Origin: Shimwellia pseudoproteus
Lineage (GTDB): Bacteria; Pseudomonadota; Gammaproteobacteria; Enterobacterales; Enterobacteriaceae
DNA: 64,000 bases
Assembly (NCBI RefSeq): GCF_016415625.1
Contig: NZ_WBXP01000005.1
Span: forward strand, 1 to 64,000
Direction of reading: 5' to 3'
The notes beneath the pieces are model-generated. The model saw only the letters and a program-made list of their open reading frames with translations, did not search any database and had not been told where the DNA came from. The position numbers were made by a program, and so were the translations under genes. Below are positions 1-11,221 of this stretch, piece by piece. How positions within the stretch are numbered: the stretch's first letter is position 1; every line of letters starts with the position of its first letter.

Positions 1-98
1 TTTGAACTTTTGCTTTGTCACAGGATGTCGCTACAGGGTCAGGAGTGTGGTGATCTGATCCTAATTTCGGCTAAAAGTTCGATTTATTCAACAAAGCC
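1..98 (-). mobile_element. IS5-family (IS903-like) insertion sequence end, cut by the window edge
   Basis: Positions 81-98 read as the exact 18-bp terminal inverted repeat I know for IS903 (on the minus strand GGCTTTGTTGAATAAATC). The adjoining bases down to position 1 keep the IS903 layout on the minus strand: GAACTTTT, then GATCAGATCA, then a stretch that can encode V-T-K-Q-K-F-K, resembling the N-terminus of the IS903 transposase (V-A-K-Q-K-F-K). The transposase would run leftwards out of the window. The subterminal bases diverge from IS903 and contain an in-frame stop just before V-T-K, so this may be a related IS5-family element or a decayed copy. The target duplication cannot be tested because the other end is missing. 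Confidence 0.7.
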
Positions 99-889
99 GG
101 TCGCATCTACAAGTGCGTATTCTTTATCGATAATCATAACTCTCAGGTGGATTAGGGGGAAGGCATTTGATGAGCTGATTAGTAAAACGAAAGCGTGTCA
201 GGCTGCACATATTAGCTCCTTGATTGGCGTAAAGAACGTCAGGGTTGAGCCATCCCTGGTACGGCAGTGTTTATGACAGAGTGGATTTACTGTTGTGGCG
301 AAGGGTATGCAGGTGCCACAGAAGAGGAATAAAGACGTGAAAAGCAGACGATACAGGCTTTACGGTCCTGATCTGGTCTGAAGGGTAAAGATGCCGTGGG
401 AAGGTACTCAAAGAAATAATATGTGTCTGAGTCAGTTCGTATTACATCTCACTGGAATGGTTTTATTTTGACGGGGGAAACGGGGAAGTGTCATGATCAT
501 ATGACTTAAAAGGAAAATAGACTTTTATTCTAGTGGGCGGAAAGGTGGGTTTCCCCGAACAACAGGTGGGAAATGTATGTGATCAGATTGCCCCCGAGTG
601 CAGAAGGGGAGTCCCCCACTGTTTTCCCCGTATCAGAAACCCTTAAAGACCAGTAGATTAAGGCTAAATACCGATTCCCCCATTTCCCCCGCGTTTTTGA
701 ATCATTATGAACAACCAGAGAGAAGAGAAACCGTAACTGACCGTAGAGAGACCGTAGCCGGGGGCAAGATATAGACACATTAGAGGGTATAGATGTTTTT
801 AAAAGCAAAGAACAACTAAGAAAACGACGAAGAATCCAGCAAACAAATAACGTTCTGTAACTACCAGAAATCTACCGTAGCCAGAAACG
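99..889. other. Gene-poor accessory DNA between the IS end and tRNA-Phe
   Basis: No convincing gene is seen in about 790 bp. Short open frames here lack ribosome sites and recognisable products. What it does hold: an inverted repeat formed by a G-run block at 472-487 and a C-run block at 675-691, and four copies of the hexamer ACCGTA at 730, 740, 751 and 874. Homopolymeric G/C runs set it apart from the flanking core genes. Its place immediately downstream of a tRNA 3' end suggests the edge of an integrated element; the integrase is not in the window. Confidence 0.5.
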
Positions 890-915
890 AAAAAAGCCTC
901 GCTTTTCAGCAAGGC
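890..915 (-). terminator. Rho-independent terminator of tRNA-Phe
   Basis: On the minus strand GCCTTGC, a six-base loop and GCGAGGC (one G-U pair) are followed by a run of six T, starting 12 bases beyond the tRNA 3' end. Confidence 0.75.
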
Positions 916-926
916 CTTATGAATAG

Positions 927-1002
927 TGGTGCCCGGACTCGGAATCGAACCAAGGACACGGGGATTTTCAATCCCCTGCTCTACCGACTGAGCTATCCGG
1001 GC
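927..1002 (-). tRNA. pheU: tRNA-Phe (GAA)
   Basis: The minus strand gives a full 76-base cloverleaf: acceptor GCCCGGA paired with TCCGGGC, D-arm AGCTCAGTCGGTAGAGC, anticodon stem-loop with GAA, T-loop GGTTCGATTCC and an encoded CCA. It looks identical to the E. coli tRNA-Phe gene. Its position beside the dsbD regulator matches pheU. Such genes are frequent attachment sites for integrative elements, which would insert on the lower-coordinate side. Confidence 0.98.
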
Positions 1003-1012
1003 AACGGGGCGC

Positions 1013-1041
1013 ATTAAACCGTAAAGGCGCTGGAGCGTCAA
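1013..1041 (-). promoter_or_regulatory. tRNA-Phe promoter
   Basis: On the minus strand TTGACG (1036-1041) and TTTAAT (1013-1018) are 17 bp apart, followed by a GC-rich discriminator GCGCCCC typical of stringently controlled stable-RNA promoters. The tRNA begins 10 bases further on. Confidence 0.75.
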
Positions 1042-1117
1042 CGGTTTTCCACTAAAAAAAGCCAAATTGCGTGTTGATTGGCTGATTTTCAGTCAAAACG
1101 CCCGTAATTGGTGAATT

Positions 1118-1693
1118 TCAGGTCAGCGCACCGGCGGTACGGCAGCAGGCAAAGCGCAAAATATCTTCTGCCAGATGGCGGGCGGTATCCACATCGGCCT
1201 GGCTGCGTTTGACCAGCAGGCGGCTCAGGCAGCCCTCCAGCACCAGTTCCATCTGTTCAGCCACCATAGCCGGGTCATCCACTTCCAGTTGGGTTAACAG
1301 GGCGTGAGTGAACTCCCATGCCGCGCGTTTTTGCTGATTAGCCAACTGGTGAATCGGGTGTGCCGCATCCGGGAAAAAGCTACAGGCCGCTACAAACAAG
1401 CACCCCGGGTAACGCTGGTTACTCACGCAGGTGGTAAGACCGGCATAACGCGCCAGCAACTTGGCGTGGGCGCTCATGGTGTCGTCATAAAAAACCTGAC
1501 GCCGCCAGGCCTCAATTTGCTGGCTATGATAACGCAGCGCGTCATACAGCAGGGCTTCGGTATCCGGCCAGAAACGGCGTAATTCCGCCAGCGAGAGCCC
1601 CGCTTTCCGGGCAACCATCTCCAGTGTTGTATTTGCAAGCCCCTGATGTTCAAGGACTTGCAGAGCAAGCTCTAATGTTTCTTCGCGTTGCAC
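1118..1693 (-). CDS. yjdC: TetR-family regulator next to dsbD (YjdC)
   Basis: A 191-residue TetR/AcrR-type repressor. The N-terminal third (GIANTTLE-like '[17 protein letters not shown]') is a helix-turn-helix; the rest is a helical ligand/dimer domain with '[15 protein letters not shown]'. I place the start at a GTG (1691-1693), because AGAGGA lies 7 bases upstream and the resulting length equals that of E. coli YjdC (191); a TTG at 1717 would add eight residues without a ribosome site. It follows dsbD on the same strand after about 50 bases and is probably co-transcribed. It is reported in E. coli as a dsbD-linked regulator; the ligand is unknown to me. Confidence 0.9.
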   Translation of the reverse strand: MQREETLELALQVLEHQGLANTTLEMVARKAGLSLAELRRFWPDTEALLYDALRYHSQQIEAWRRQVFYDDTMSAHAKLLARYAGLTTCVSNQRYPGCLFVAACSFFPDAAHPIHQLANQQKRAAWEFTHALLTQLEVDDPAMVAEQMELVLEGCLSRLLVKRSQADVDTARHLAEDILRFACCRTAGALT

Positions 1694-1744
1694 GTTAATA
1701 TCCTCTGTTTTATCCAACGGTAGATCCCCCCCATAGAGTGTTAT

Positions 1745-3460
1745 TTACCGCAGATGATTGTGCAAATGTGCTTCAAAGGCCGCCGCATCCATAAACCCGG
1801 TAACGCGCGTTCCCTGGGGTTCGGTGCCATCGCGACCAAAAAAGACAATCGTGGGTAAACCCAGCACCTGCAAGCGCTGGAGCAAGGCCACATCCTGCGG
1901 GCTGTTTGCCGTGACATCAGCCTGCAATAATACGGCGCCGGACAGCGCCTGCTGTACTTGTGGCGCGCTGAAGGTATATTTTTCGAACTCTTTACAGGCC
2001 ACACACCAGTCAGCATACAGATCAAGCATCACCGGCTTGCCCTTCGCCTGGGCAGCGGCCAGGGCCTTATCAAGATCGTCCACGCTGTTAATCCGGGTGA
2101 AGGTCAGGTGATCTGCCGCTGCGGCCTGGTGGGATTGGCCAAATACCCAATCTTGTAGCGGGCTGGCGCTGATCAGGGCGGCGGCAAACAGCACGATTTG
2201 CAGCACCCGTCCCCAGCGGCGTTCGGCGTTCAGGCTGGTGATAAACGCCCAGCCAAAAAAAGCGATCCCCAGCGCACTCCACAGGCGCACGCCCCACAGT
2301 TCACCGAGCACCCGCTCCAGCAGGAACACCGGCAGGGCGAGGATAACAAAACCAAAGGCGGTTTTGACATGCTCCATCCACGGGCCACTGCGCGGCAGCA
2401 GGCGGCTACCAAATACCGTAATCAGGATCAGCGGCAGCCCCATCCCCAGGGCATACAGATACAGCGTCCCACCACCGGCCAGCATATTACCGCTCTGGGC
2501 GATATACAGCAGGATCGCACTCAGCGGTGCGGTGGTGCAGGGGGAGCAGATCAGCCCGGCCAGGGCCCCCATGGCGAATACCCCGAACAGCGAGCCGCCC
2601 TGCTGGCGGTTACTCCACAGGGTGAGACGGGTTTGCAGCGAGGAAGGGAGCTGGAGCGTAAACAGGCCAAACATTGACAGCGCCAGCAAGACAAACAGGG
2701 CCGAAATGCCAATCAGCACCCAGGGGTTTTGTAATGCCGCCTGGAATTGCAGCCCGGCCGCGGCCACCACCAGCCCGAGGGCGGTATAGGTCAGCGCCAT
2801 CCCCTGCACATAAACAAAAGCCAGCAGCAGCGCTCTGGCGGTGCCGGGGCGCTGCTGGCCACCGAGCACTATCCCGGAAATCAGCGGATACATCGGCAAA
2901 ACGCAGGGGGTGAAGGCGACCCCGATACCAATTAACAGCGCCCAGAGGGCAGAAAAGGGCAGTTTGGGTGCCGCGGTTTCCGGGGCCGGTGCCTGGGCGA
3001 TGGTGGGCTCAGCTACCGGTGCGCCAGGCTGCGGGGCCACCGCATTCAGCGGGATCACTTTGGTTTCTGGCGGGTAGCAAAAACCGGCATCGGCACAGCC
3101 CTGGTAGGTCACGCTAAGCTGCCCACCGCGCTGGACCTCAGGAAGATTGACGGCCAGTTTCAGCCCCTGGCGATATACGGTGGTTTTACCAAAAAATTCG
3201 TCTTCGTGGGGCTCGCCCCCCGGCAACGCGGGCGGGGTAATTCGGGCGTTTTCCGGCACCAGACGGATCTGTTTCTGGTACAGATAATAGCCGGGCTGGA
3301 TATCCCAGCTCAGGGCCAGCTGGTGATCCTGCTGGCGAAATTCGAAAGCAAACGCCTGATCTACCGGGGCAAAACGGCTATTGCCCTGATGACTAAACAG
3401 GCCCGCAGATGCGGTGGTGCTGAAAAACAGCAGTATCAGCGTAATGAAGCGTAAAGCCAT
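1745..3460 (-). CDS. dsbD: Thiol:disulfide interchange protein DsbD
   Basis: Inner-membrane reductase that carries electrons from cytoplasmic thioredoxin to periplasmic DsbC, DsbG and CcmG. It has a signal peptide (cleavage after about residue 19, 'TTASA-G'), a periplasmic alpha domain with C122/C128 ('GCADAGFC'), a proline-rich linker (about 137-165), eight membrane segments containing C186 ('FTPC') and C305/C308, and a C-terminal thioredoxin-fold gamma domain with C486-V-A-C489. At 571 residues it is close to the E. coli protein (565). An extra cysteine at 308 gives a C-S-P-C pair in the membrane domain. The start overlaps the end of cutA by 25 bases, indicating translational coupling. Confidence 0.97.
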   Translation of the reverse strand: MALRFITLILLFFSTTASAGLFSHQGNSRFAPVDQAFAFEFRQQDHQLALSWDIQPGYYLYQKQIRLVPENARITPPALPGGEPHEDEFFGKTTVYRQGLKLAVNLPEVQRGGQLSVTYQGCADAGFCYPPETKVIPLNAVAPQPGAPVAEPTIAQAPAPETAAPKLPFSALWALLIGIGVAFTPCVLPMYPLISGIVLGGQQRPGTARALLLAFVYVQGMALTYTALGLVVAAAGLQFQAALQNPWVLIGISALFVLLALSMFGLFTLQLPSSLQTRLTLWSNRQQGGSLFGVFAMGALAGLICSPCTTAPLSAILLYIAQSGNMLAGGGTLYLYALGMGLPLILITVFGSRLLPRSGPWMEHVKTAFGFVILALPVFLLERVLGELWGVRLWSALGIAFFGWAFITSLNAERRWGRVLQIVLFAAALISASPLQDWVFGQSHQAAAADHLTFTRINSVDDLDKALAAAQAKGKPVMLDLYADWCVACKEFEKYTFSAPQVQQALSGAVLLQADVTANSPQDVALLQRLQVLGLPTIVFFGRDGTEPQGTRVTGFMDAAAFEAHLHNHLR

Positions 3461-3759
3461 GACAGGTACTCACTCTCTCCATGGGCAACCGGGAGTGCCA
3501 GAATTTCAGGGGTTTTATAGGGGTGATGTTGTTTCAGGGTGACCATCAGCGCATCCAGATGGGACTGATCGGTTTTGAGGATCATTTGCACTTCGTATTC
3601 CTGCTCCAGTTTCCCTTCCCAGTAATAGAGTGAGGTCGCGCCGGGCAGCAGGGTGGCGCAGGCCGCAAGCTTTTCGCCTAACACTAACGCCGCAAGCTCC
3701 TGGGCACTGGCTTCATCCGGGGTCGTGCAAAGTACAACAACAGCCTGGGTCGCAGTCAT
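3436..3759 (-). CDS. cutA: Divalent-cation tolerance protein CutA
   Basis: Small cytoplasmic trimeric ferredoxin-like-fold protein linked to copper/divalent cation tolerance. The family core '[24 protein letters not shown]' region and '[11 protein letters not shown]' are intact, and C-terminal '[10 protein letters not shown]' closes the usual fold. At 107 residues it is a little shorter than E. coli CutA (112) at the N-terminus. It precedes and overlaps dsbD on the same strand, as in E. coli. Its exact role is still debated. Confidence 0.95.
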   Translation of the reverse strand: MTATQAVVVLCTTPDEASAQELAALVLGEKLAACATLLPGATSLYYWEGKLEQEYEVQMILKTDQSHLDALMVTLKQHHPYKTPEILALPVAHGESEYLSWLYASLR

Positions 3760-3827
3760 GGTTCACCTCGTCTGAGCAAATCAGAAGGGCACTATAGCAT
3801 GATGAGATGACAGAAACAGGAAATGGA

Positions 3828-3852
3828 AAGTGGGCCGGAATGCGGCCCACTT
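3828..3852 (-). terminator. Hairpin downstream of dcuA
   Basis: A perfect stem AAGTGGGCC/GGCCCACTT directly after the dcuA stop. The T tract on the minus strand is weak (TTTCC), so termination may be partial. Confidence 0.6.
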
Positions 3853-3862
3853 GATCAGAGGA

Positions 3863-5164
3863 TTACAGCACCATGCCGCCGACCAGGAAGCCGAGGATCA
3901 CGCACAGCGCAATGGCGACCACCCCGGGGATCAGGAATGCATGGTTAAAGACATATTTGCCAATCCGGGTGGAACCGGTGTCGTCCATTTCCACTGCCGC
4001 CAGCAGGGTTGGGTAGGTGGGCAGCACGAACAGGGCGGATACCGCCGCAAACGAGGCAATGGCTGTCAGCGGGGTGACCCCCAACATCAGGGCCGCGGGC
4101 ATCAGCGCTTTGGTGGTGGCCGCCTGGGAATAGAGCAGGGTTGCGGCAAAGAACAGCACCACCGCCAGCAGCCACGGGTAGGTTTGCAGCAGGTCGCCGG
4201 CAACCGCCTGGATATCCTGAATGTGGTGCTTGACGAAGGTATCACCCAGCCAGGCCACGCCCAGTACGCAGACACAGGCACTCATCCCGGATTTAAAGGT
4301 GCTGGCGTTAAGGATTTCGCCGGTATCCACCTTACAGGTAATACAAATCAGGGTGGCGATGGTCAGCATAAACACCACGATGGCTTCGTTACGCGGCAGC
4401 ACCGGGTTCTGGATCAGGCCCACGGTATCGCTGATGGCGGTGGCGTAGAACATCACCGCCACAATCCCTATCAGGAACAGCAGCACGGAGCGTTTAGCGT
4501 AAGGTTTCAGTTCAAAAACCTGGCTGCCGCGCAGTTTTACTTCGCCTTTTGCCAGACGCTCCTGATACACCGGATCGTCTTTTAATTCACAGCCGAGGAA
4601 GTTACACAACACGGCGGTTATCATTACCGCCACCAGGGTCACCGGAATACAGATCCCCAGCAGGGTCAAATAGCTGACGCCCATCGGCTCCAGCAGCCCG
4701 GCAAAAAACACCACCGCGGCGGAGATAGGTGAGGCGGTGATGGCTATCTGGGAGGCGATAACCGCGATAGAGAGCGGTCGGGAAGGGCGGATGCCCTGCT
4801 CTTTGGCCACTTCGGTAATAACCGGCAGGGTCGAAAACGCGGTATGGCCGGTACCCGCCAGGATGGTCATAAACCAGGTGACCAGCGGGGCGAGAAAGGT
4901 AATGTATTTGGGGTGACTGCGCAGCAGGCGCTCTGCCAGGCTCACCAGATAATCCATCCCGCCGGCAATTTGCATTGCGGCGATAGCGGCAATCACCGCC
5001 ATGATTATCTCAATAACATCAAAGGGGATAGCGCCAGGGTTGATTTGAAAGACGAGGGTAAGTACCAATACGCCCAGACCGCCAGCAAAGCCAATGCCTA
5101 TGCCACCGAGCCGGGCGCCGAGGTAGATCGCCAATAGGACGATAACGAGTTCAGCTCCAAACAT
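3863..5164 (-). CDS. dcuA: C4-dicarboxylate transporter DcuA
   Basis: Inner-membrane exchanger of aspartate, fumarate, malate and succinate, used in anaerobic fumarate respiration and aspartate uptake. A 433-residue protein of ten or more hydrophobic helices with the Dcu signatures 'GARLGGIGIGFAGGLGV', 'LAGTGHTAFSTLPVI' and 'SQIAITASPISAAV'. It matches DcuA, not DcuB, over the full length. I start at the ATG at 5162-5164, preceded by AAGGAAG and giving the E. coli length; the frame is open 75 bases further upstream. It lies downstream of aspA with a terminator between them, so it probably has its own promoter in addition to read-through. Confidence 0.96.
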   Translation of the reverse strand: MFGAELVIVLLAIYLGARLGGIGIGFAGGLGVLVLTLVFQINPGAIPFDVIEIIMAVIAAIAAMQIAGGMDYLVSLAERLLRSHPKYITFLAPLVTWFMTILAGTGHTAFSTLPVITEVAKEQGIRPSRPLSIAVIASQIAITASPISAAVVFFAGLLEPMGVSYLTLLGICIPVTLVAVMITAVLCNFLGCELKDDPVYQERLAKGEVKLRGSQVFELKPYAKRSVLLFLIGIVAVMFYATAISDTVGLIQNPVLPRNEAIVVFMLTIATLICITCKVDTGEILNASTFKSGMSACVCVLGVAWLGDTFVKHHIQDIQAVAGDLLQTYPWLLAVVLFFAATLLYSQAATTKALMPAALMLGVTPLTAIASFAAVSALFVLPTYPTLLAAVEMDDTGSTRIGKYVFNHAFLIPGVVAIALCVILGFLVGGMVL

Positions 5165-5226
5165 AAATGCTTCCTTGTTGGTTAACTTGAAGATGATTAA
5201 TTGTTGTTTATTTGTTTCATTATAAA

Positions 5227-5259
5227 AAGAAAAAGGCACGTCACTCCGGACGTGCCTTT
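5227..5259 (-). terminator. Terminator of aspA
   Basis: On the minus strand a 10-bp stem AAGGCACGTC/GACGTGCCTT is followed by TTTTTCTTTTT. It sits in the 119-base gap between aspA and dcuA. Confidence 0.85.
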
Positions 5260-5283
5260 AAGGATTATGTTAACCCGGGACGG

Positions 5284-6720
5284 TTACTGTTCGCTTTCAT
5301 CGGTATAACGTTTCGCTTTGTAGGCCGGGTGCATCAGGTTCTGCGGTGAGAAAATATCATCCAGCTCTGCTTCGGTCAGCAGGCCGCGCTCCAGCACCAC
5401 TTCCCGGACACTTTTCCCGGTTTCGGCACAAATCTTACCGACAATGTCACCGTTATGGTGGCCAATGAACGGGTTCAGGTAGGTCACGATGCCGATGGAG
5501 TTATACACGTAGCTTTCGCACACTTCTTTATTTGCCGTGATGCCGTTAATGCATTTTTCCAGCAGGTTATAGCAGGCATTGGTCAGAATATGGACTGACT
5601 CAAACAGCGCCTGGCCGATAACCGGCTCCATCACGTTAAGCTGCAGCTGGCCCGCTTCGGACGCCATGGTCACCGTGGTGTCGTTACCAATGACTTTAAA
5701 GCAGACCTGGTTGACCACTTCCGGGACCACCGGGTTAACTTTCGCCGGCATAATGGACGACCCCGCCTGCAGTTCTGGCAGGTTGATTTCGTTCAGGCCA
5801 GCCCGCGGGCCGGAAGAGAGCAGGCGCAGGTCGTTACAGATTTTGGATAGCTTCACCGCCAGGCGTTTCAGGGAGCTGTGGACCATGACATAAGCGCCGC
5901 AGTCTGACGTGGCTTCAATCAAATCTTCCGCTGCCACCACCGGCAGGTTGCTGACTTCCGCCAGTTTCTGCACGGCCAGTTGCTGGTAGCCGTCCGGAGT
6001 GTTCAGGCGGGTACCAATGGCGGTAGCGCCGAGGTTGACCTCCAGCAGCAGCTCTGCGGTACGCAGCAGGTTTTTGGTTTCTTCGTTCAGCAGTACATTG
6101 AAAGCGTGGAATTCCTGGCCGAGGGTCATCGGCACCGCATCCTGGAGCTGGGTACGGCCCATTTTCAGGATATCCGCGAATTCTGTGGCTTTACGTTTAA
6201 AGCCGTCTTCCAACTGATGGATTGCGTCCACCAGTTTGACAATAGAGGTATATACCGCGATGCGGAAACCGGTCGGGTAGGCATCGTTAGTGGATTGGCA
6301 TTTGTTAACATGGTCGTTCGGGTTGAGGTACTGGTATTCCCCTTTCTGGTGGCCCATCAGCTCAAGGCCGATGTTCGCCAGCACTTCGTTGGTGTTCATG
6401 TTCACCGAGGTACCGGCACCGCCCTGGTAAACGTCTACCGGGAACTGATCCATGCATTTGCCGTTGTTCAGGACTTCATCACAGGCAGCGACAATGGCGT
6501 TAGCAATGCTTTTCGGAATGGTTTGTAGCTCTTTATTGGCAAGTGCAGCGGCTTTCTTCACCATCACCATACCGCGCACAAATTCAGGGATATCGCTAAT
6601 TTTACTGTTACTGATGTAAAAGTTTTCAATCGCTCTCAGAGTGTGGACGCCGTAGTAAGCATCCGCTGGTACTTCCCTGGTCCCCAACAAATCTTCTTCG
6701 ATACGAATGTTATTGAGCAT
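5284..6720 (-). CDS. aspA: Aspartate ammonia-lyase AspA
   Basis: Converts L-aspartate to fumarate plus ammonia; the fumarate feeds anaerobic respiration through the fumarate reductase further along this window. 478 residues, the E. coli length, when started at the ATG at 6718-6720 behind AGAAGG. Fumarase/aspartase superfamily signatures are present: '[16 protein letters not shown]' (about 188-203) and the mobile catalytic loop '[11 protein letters not shown]'. One change stands out: the usually invariant G-T-G-L-N segment reads G-T-R-L-N, with arginine at residue 238 (codon 6007-6009). The frame is otherwise undamaged. Confidence 0.97.
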   Translation of the reverse strand: MLNNIRIEEDLLGTREVPADAYYGVHTLRAIENFYISNSKISDIPEFVRGMVMVKKAAALANKELQTIPKSIANAIVAACDEVLNNGKCMDQFPVDVYQGGAGTSVNMNTNEVLANIGLELMGHQKGEYQYLNPNDHVNKCQSTNDAYPTGFRIAVYTSIVKLVDAIHQLEDGFKRKATEFADILKMGRTQLQDAVPMTLGQEFHAFNVLLNEETKNLLRTAELLLEVNLGATAIGTRLNTPDGYQQLAVQKLAEVSNLPVVAAEDLIEATSDCGAYVMVHSSLKRLAVKLSKICNDLRLLSSGPRAGLNEINLPELQAGSSIMPAKVNPVVPEVVNQVCFKVIGNDTTVTMASEAGQLQLNVMEPVIGQALFESVHILTNACYNLLEKCINGITANKEVCESYVYNSIGIVTYLNPFIGHHNGDIVGKICAETGKSVREVVLERGLLTEAELDDIFSPQNLMHPAYKAKRYTDESEQ

Positions 6721-7053
6721 GTGAACCTTCTTATTCAGTCTGCCAGTGATGAACCCTGCTCTCACACAGGATATTTTGGTTGTCTAACGCTTTAACCGAT
6801 ATTATGTCCGTAATCAGCCATCTGACCATGATCATATTCTGATAATAGCGAAAAGCAGTAACCTGGATCACTTATTACCAGGGGAACGAAATTCTCTTCC
6901 CGATTCTGTGAAACGACTCACTGATTATGATGCGCGCAAAAAACTGTTATGGCGGGTGGTTGCTTTTTGGCATAAGCGCCACCATCTGTTAACAACAGGA
7001 TATGAGTGTAGCTGGCGTCTCGCTGAAGACGCCACCCATGACAGGAGAATACG
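6721..7053. promoter_or_regulatory. aspA / fxsA divergent regulatory gap
   Basis: 333 bases without a gene, holding the promoters of aspA (leftward) and fxsA (rightward). The clearest element is a perfect 8-bp hairpin, TGGCGTCT / AGACGCCA with a six-base loop, at 7013-7034, just before the fxsA ribosome site; it has no T tract and may be a leader structure. I did not find a clear CRP or FNR site by eye. Confidence 0.4.
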
Positions 7054-7530
7054 GTGCGCTGGATACCGTTTATTGCATTTTTTCTCTACGTATACGTAGA
7101 AATCTCTATTTTTGTACAGGTCGCACACGTGCTTGGCGTCCTGTTAACGCTGCTGCTGGTGATTTTCACCTCGATGGTGGGTTTCTCGCTGATCCGCAAT
7201 CAGGGATTTAAGAATCTGATGCTGATGCAGCAGAAAATAGCGGAGGGTGTCAGCCCGGCAGCAGAAATGATCAAAAGCGTCTCGCTGATCATCGCCGGTC
7301 TGTTGTTAGTGCTCCCCGGCTTCTTTACTGACTTCCTTGGCCTGCTGCTGTTGCTGCCGCCGGTACAAAAGCATTTAACCCTGCGGCTGATGCCTTACCT
7401 GCGTTTTTCCGCTTTCCCGGGGGGCTTTAGCGCTGGTGGCGGCACCGGCGGTGGCCAGACGTTTGACGGTGAATTTCAGCGTAAGAGCGATGAGCAACAG
7501 CGACTGGACGATAAAGACCACCATCAATAA
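7054..7530 (+). CDS. fxsA: FxsA membrane protein (phage F exclusion suppressor)
   Basis: A 158-residue inner-membrane protein, the same length as E. coli FxsA. Four hydrophobic helices ('FLYVYVEISIFVQVAHVLGV', 'LLVIFTSMVGFSLI', 'VSLIIAGLLLVLPGFF', 'LLLLLPPVQKHL') are followed by a glycine-rich and charged cytoplasmic tail. Over-production in E. coli relieves F-plasmid exclusion of phage T7; the normal role is unknown. The start is GTG, eight bases after AGGAG. It ends 47 bases before the convergent yjeH. Confidence 0.95.
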   Translation: MRWIPFIAFFLYVYVEISIFVQVAHVLGVLLTLLLVIFTSMVGFSLIRNQGFKNLMLMQQKIAEGVSPAAEMIKSVSLIIAGLLLVLPGFFTDFLGLLLLLPPVQKHLTLRLMPYLRFSAFPGGFSAGGGTGGGQTFDGEFQRKSDEQQRLDDKDHHQ

Positions 7531-7566
7531 GCACGCTCCCCGCTGTTGGGGCAACGTGGTGCAGTG

Positions 7567-7594
7567 AAACGCCGGGGTTACCCGGCGTTTTTTT
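7567..7594 (+). terminator. Terminator of fxsA, overlapping the yjeH stop codon
   Basis: CGCCGGG, a four-base loop GTTA and CCCGGCG followed by seven T. The loop contains the TAA stop codon of yjeH on the opposite strand (7578-7580). Confidence 0.9.
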
Positions 7595-8840
7595 GCGCCC
7601 GGTCGCTGGCCACCCCAGGAGGGAGCAACCACCAGAGCGCCGCCAGCACGATCAGCGCATACAGGCTTTTCCAGCCGATCATCAGCAACAGTCCGAGGCA
7701 CAGCAGCGCGCCAGGCACCGCCAGCAGGCGGCTTTTCCCTGTCAGTAACCGGCAGCCCGCCAGCATACACAGCAGGTAAATCATGATGAAGATACCGTTG
7801 GCATAGACGATCAGGGTATTCAGGTTAATCCCCACCAGATAGATAACCAGCGAGCTCACCACACAGCAGCCAAGCACCAGCTTCAGGGCATTGACCGGTA
7901 GCTGGCGGGCGCTGAGCTGGGCCAGATAACTGGCGGGTTTGCGCTGGGCTTGTGACCACACCAGCCGGGCAAAGCTCTGGATATAGATATTCAGGCTGGC
8001 AAAGCAGGCCAGGTAGCCAATAATGCAGGCGATCCACAGGGCGTTAACCCCAAAGAGCTGTACCACGATGGTGGGCAGTGAAGCCGCGGCGGCCCGATCG
8101 GCACCAAAGGCATGAAAGTGCAGCACGATGGCGGTACAGGCCCAGTAAACCGCACCGGCCAGCAGCAGGCCAATTATCAGGGCTCTGGGGAAATCGCGCA
8201 TCGGGTTACGAAATTCAGTGGCCAGATGGGCGAATGCCTCCAGCCCGACAAAGCACCAGAACATTACCGAGAGCGCGGCGAACAGTTGCGGCTGGTTAAT
8301 CTGGTTGACCGCCGGGAACGGGATACGGCTGACAGTCATGCCCCCCGCCAGCCAGATAGCCGCGATCAGCGCAACGATCAGCAGCGCCACGATTACCTGT
8401 AAATTGGCACTGGTGCTGGCCCCCCGGGCACCCACCCACCAGATAATGGCCAGGGTGCCCAGTTGCGCCAGGAGCAACTGGGTATCGTGCCAGCCAAACA
8501 GCGCCTGGCCGAACCCGGTGGCGATGTGCAGGGCCGCGGGTAGCCCAACGGGGATAACCGAAAGGAATAGCCAGCCGGTGACCCGCTCAAGGCGGGGGCC
8601 GAACGCCAGGCCGACAAAATGCGCCACGCCGCCCGCGCTGGGGTAGTGGCGGCCAAGGCTGGCAAAAACGATAGCAATCGGAAATACCAGCAGGATCAGC
8701 ACCGGCCAGGCCCACAGGCTATTATCACCGGCCACCGTGGCTGCCAGGGCCGGTACCGCGAATACCCCCGTGCCCAGTAACGAGGTGGAAAGTAAGCCGA
8801 TGCCCTGGGTTAACCCCAGCGCTTGTTTAAGACCGCTCAT
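7578..8840 (-). CDS. yjeH: Methionine/branched-chain amino acid exporter YjeH
   Basis: APC-superfamily transporter, 420 residues with about 12 hydrophobic helices; E. coli YjeH (418) exports L-methionine and branched-chain amino acids. The first-helix motif 'SLLGTGVFAVPALAA' is the glycine-rich substrate-binding loop of APC proteins. It reads convergently with fxsA and its 3' end lies inside the fxsA terminator. It is divergent from groES, separated by 249 bases that contain the heat-shock promoter. Confidence 0.94.
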   Translation of the reverse strand: MSGLKQALGLTQGIGLLSTSLLGTGVFAVPALAATVAGDNSLWAWPVLILLVFPIAIVFASLGRHYPSAGGVAHFVGLAFGPRLERVTGWLFLSVIPVGLPAALHIATGFGQALFGWHDTQLLLAQLGTLAIIWWVGARGASTSANLQVIVALLIVALIAAIWLAGGMTVSRIPFPAVNQINQPQLFAALSVMFWCFVGLEAFAHLATEFRNPMRDFPRALIIGLLLAGAVYWACTAIVLHFHAFGADRAAAASLPTIVVQLFGVNALWIACIIGYLACFASLNIYIQSFARLVWSQAQRKPASYLAQLSARQLPVNALKLVLGCCVVSSLVIYLVGINLNTLIVYANGIFIMIYLLCMLAGCRLLTGKSRLLAVPGALLCLGLLLMIGWKSLYALIVLAALWWLLPPGVASDRAQKNAG

Positions 8841-8980
8841 GACCCTGCCCTGCGAGAAAGAAAGGCCAATGGTAGCACAACCGGGTTTTGCGATGATGGC
8901 GGCTAAATCCCTGTATTTTGCAGGGTTCAGCGAATTTTTGTCGGCAAAGCCGCATCAGGAAAATTTTTTTCATTTTCCCC

Positions 8981-9009
8981 CTTGAAGGCGGGATACCCCA
9001 TCCCCATCT
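8981..9009 (+). promoter_or_regulatory. Sigma-32 heat-shock promoter of groESL
   Basis: CTTGAAG (8981-8987) and CCCCATCT (9002-9009), 14 bases apart, match the sigma-32 consensus CTTGAA / CCCCATnT. The arrangement copies the E. coli groE promoter and lies about 80 bases before groES. Confidence 0.9.
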
Positions 9010-9026
9010 CTTTCGTCACCAGCTGA

Positions 9027-9383
<357 letters not shown>

Positions 9384-9416
9384 TCATTTGCGCTAAACCG
9401 AACAAATTTGAGGTAG

Positions 9417-11069
<1,653 letters not shown>

Positions 11070-11080
11070 TTTGCCGCACG

Positions 11081-11154
11081 TGTTGCGCCTGTCGGCGCAA
11101 CACGCTGTATACCCACACGACAAACCCCCGGGCAGCGATGTTCGGGGGTTTTTC
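11081..11154 (+). terminator. Double-hairpin terminator of groESL
   Basis: First hairpin 11081-11102 (TGTTGCGCC / GGCGCAACA, 4-base loop, no T tract). Second hairpin 11122-11151 (AAACCCCCG / CGGGGGTTT) followed by TTTC forms the actual terminator. Confidence 0.85.
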
Positions 11155-11221
11155 TTTGCCGCCGTTTTTAGTATAAGGATTTGTCCGGTTTTTATCCGGC
11201 TTATCGATTACGGGGAACAAC

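Noticed and set aside
10..276. 88-codon frame at the left edge
   Set aside because: It crosses the IS terminal repeat and has no ribosome site or similarity; the IS transposase would read on the other strand.
799..1065. 88-codon frame over tRNA-Phe
   Set aside because: It runs through the tRNA gene and its promoter, so it is chance coding.
3830..4585. 251-codon open frame opposite dcuA
   Set aside because: Low-complexity H/G/Q-rich translation with no domain; dcuA on the other strand is unambiguous.
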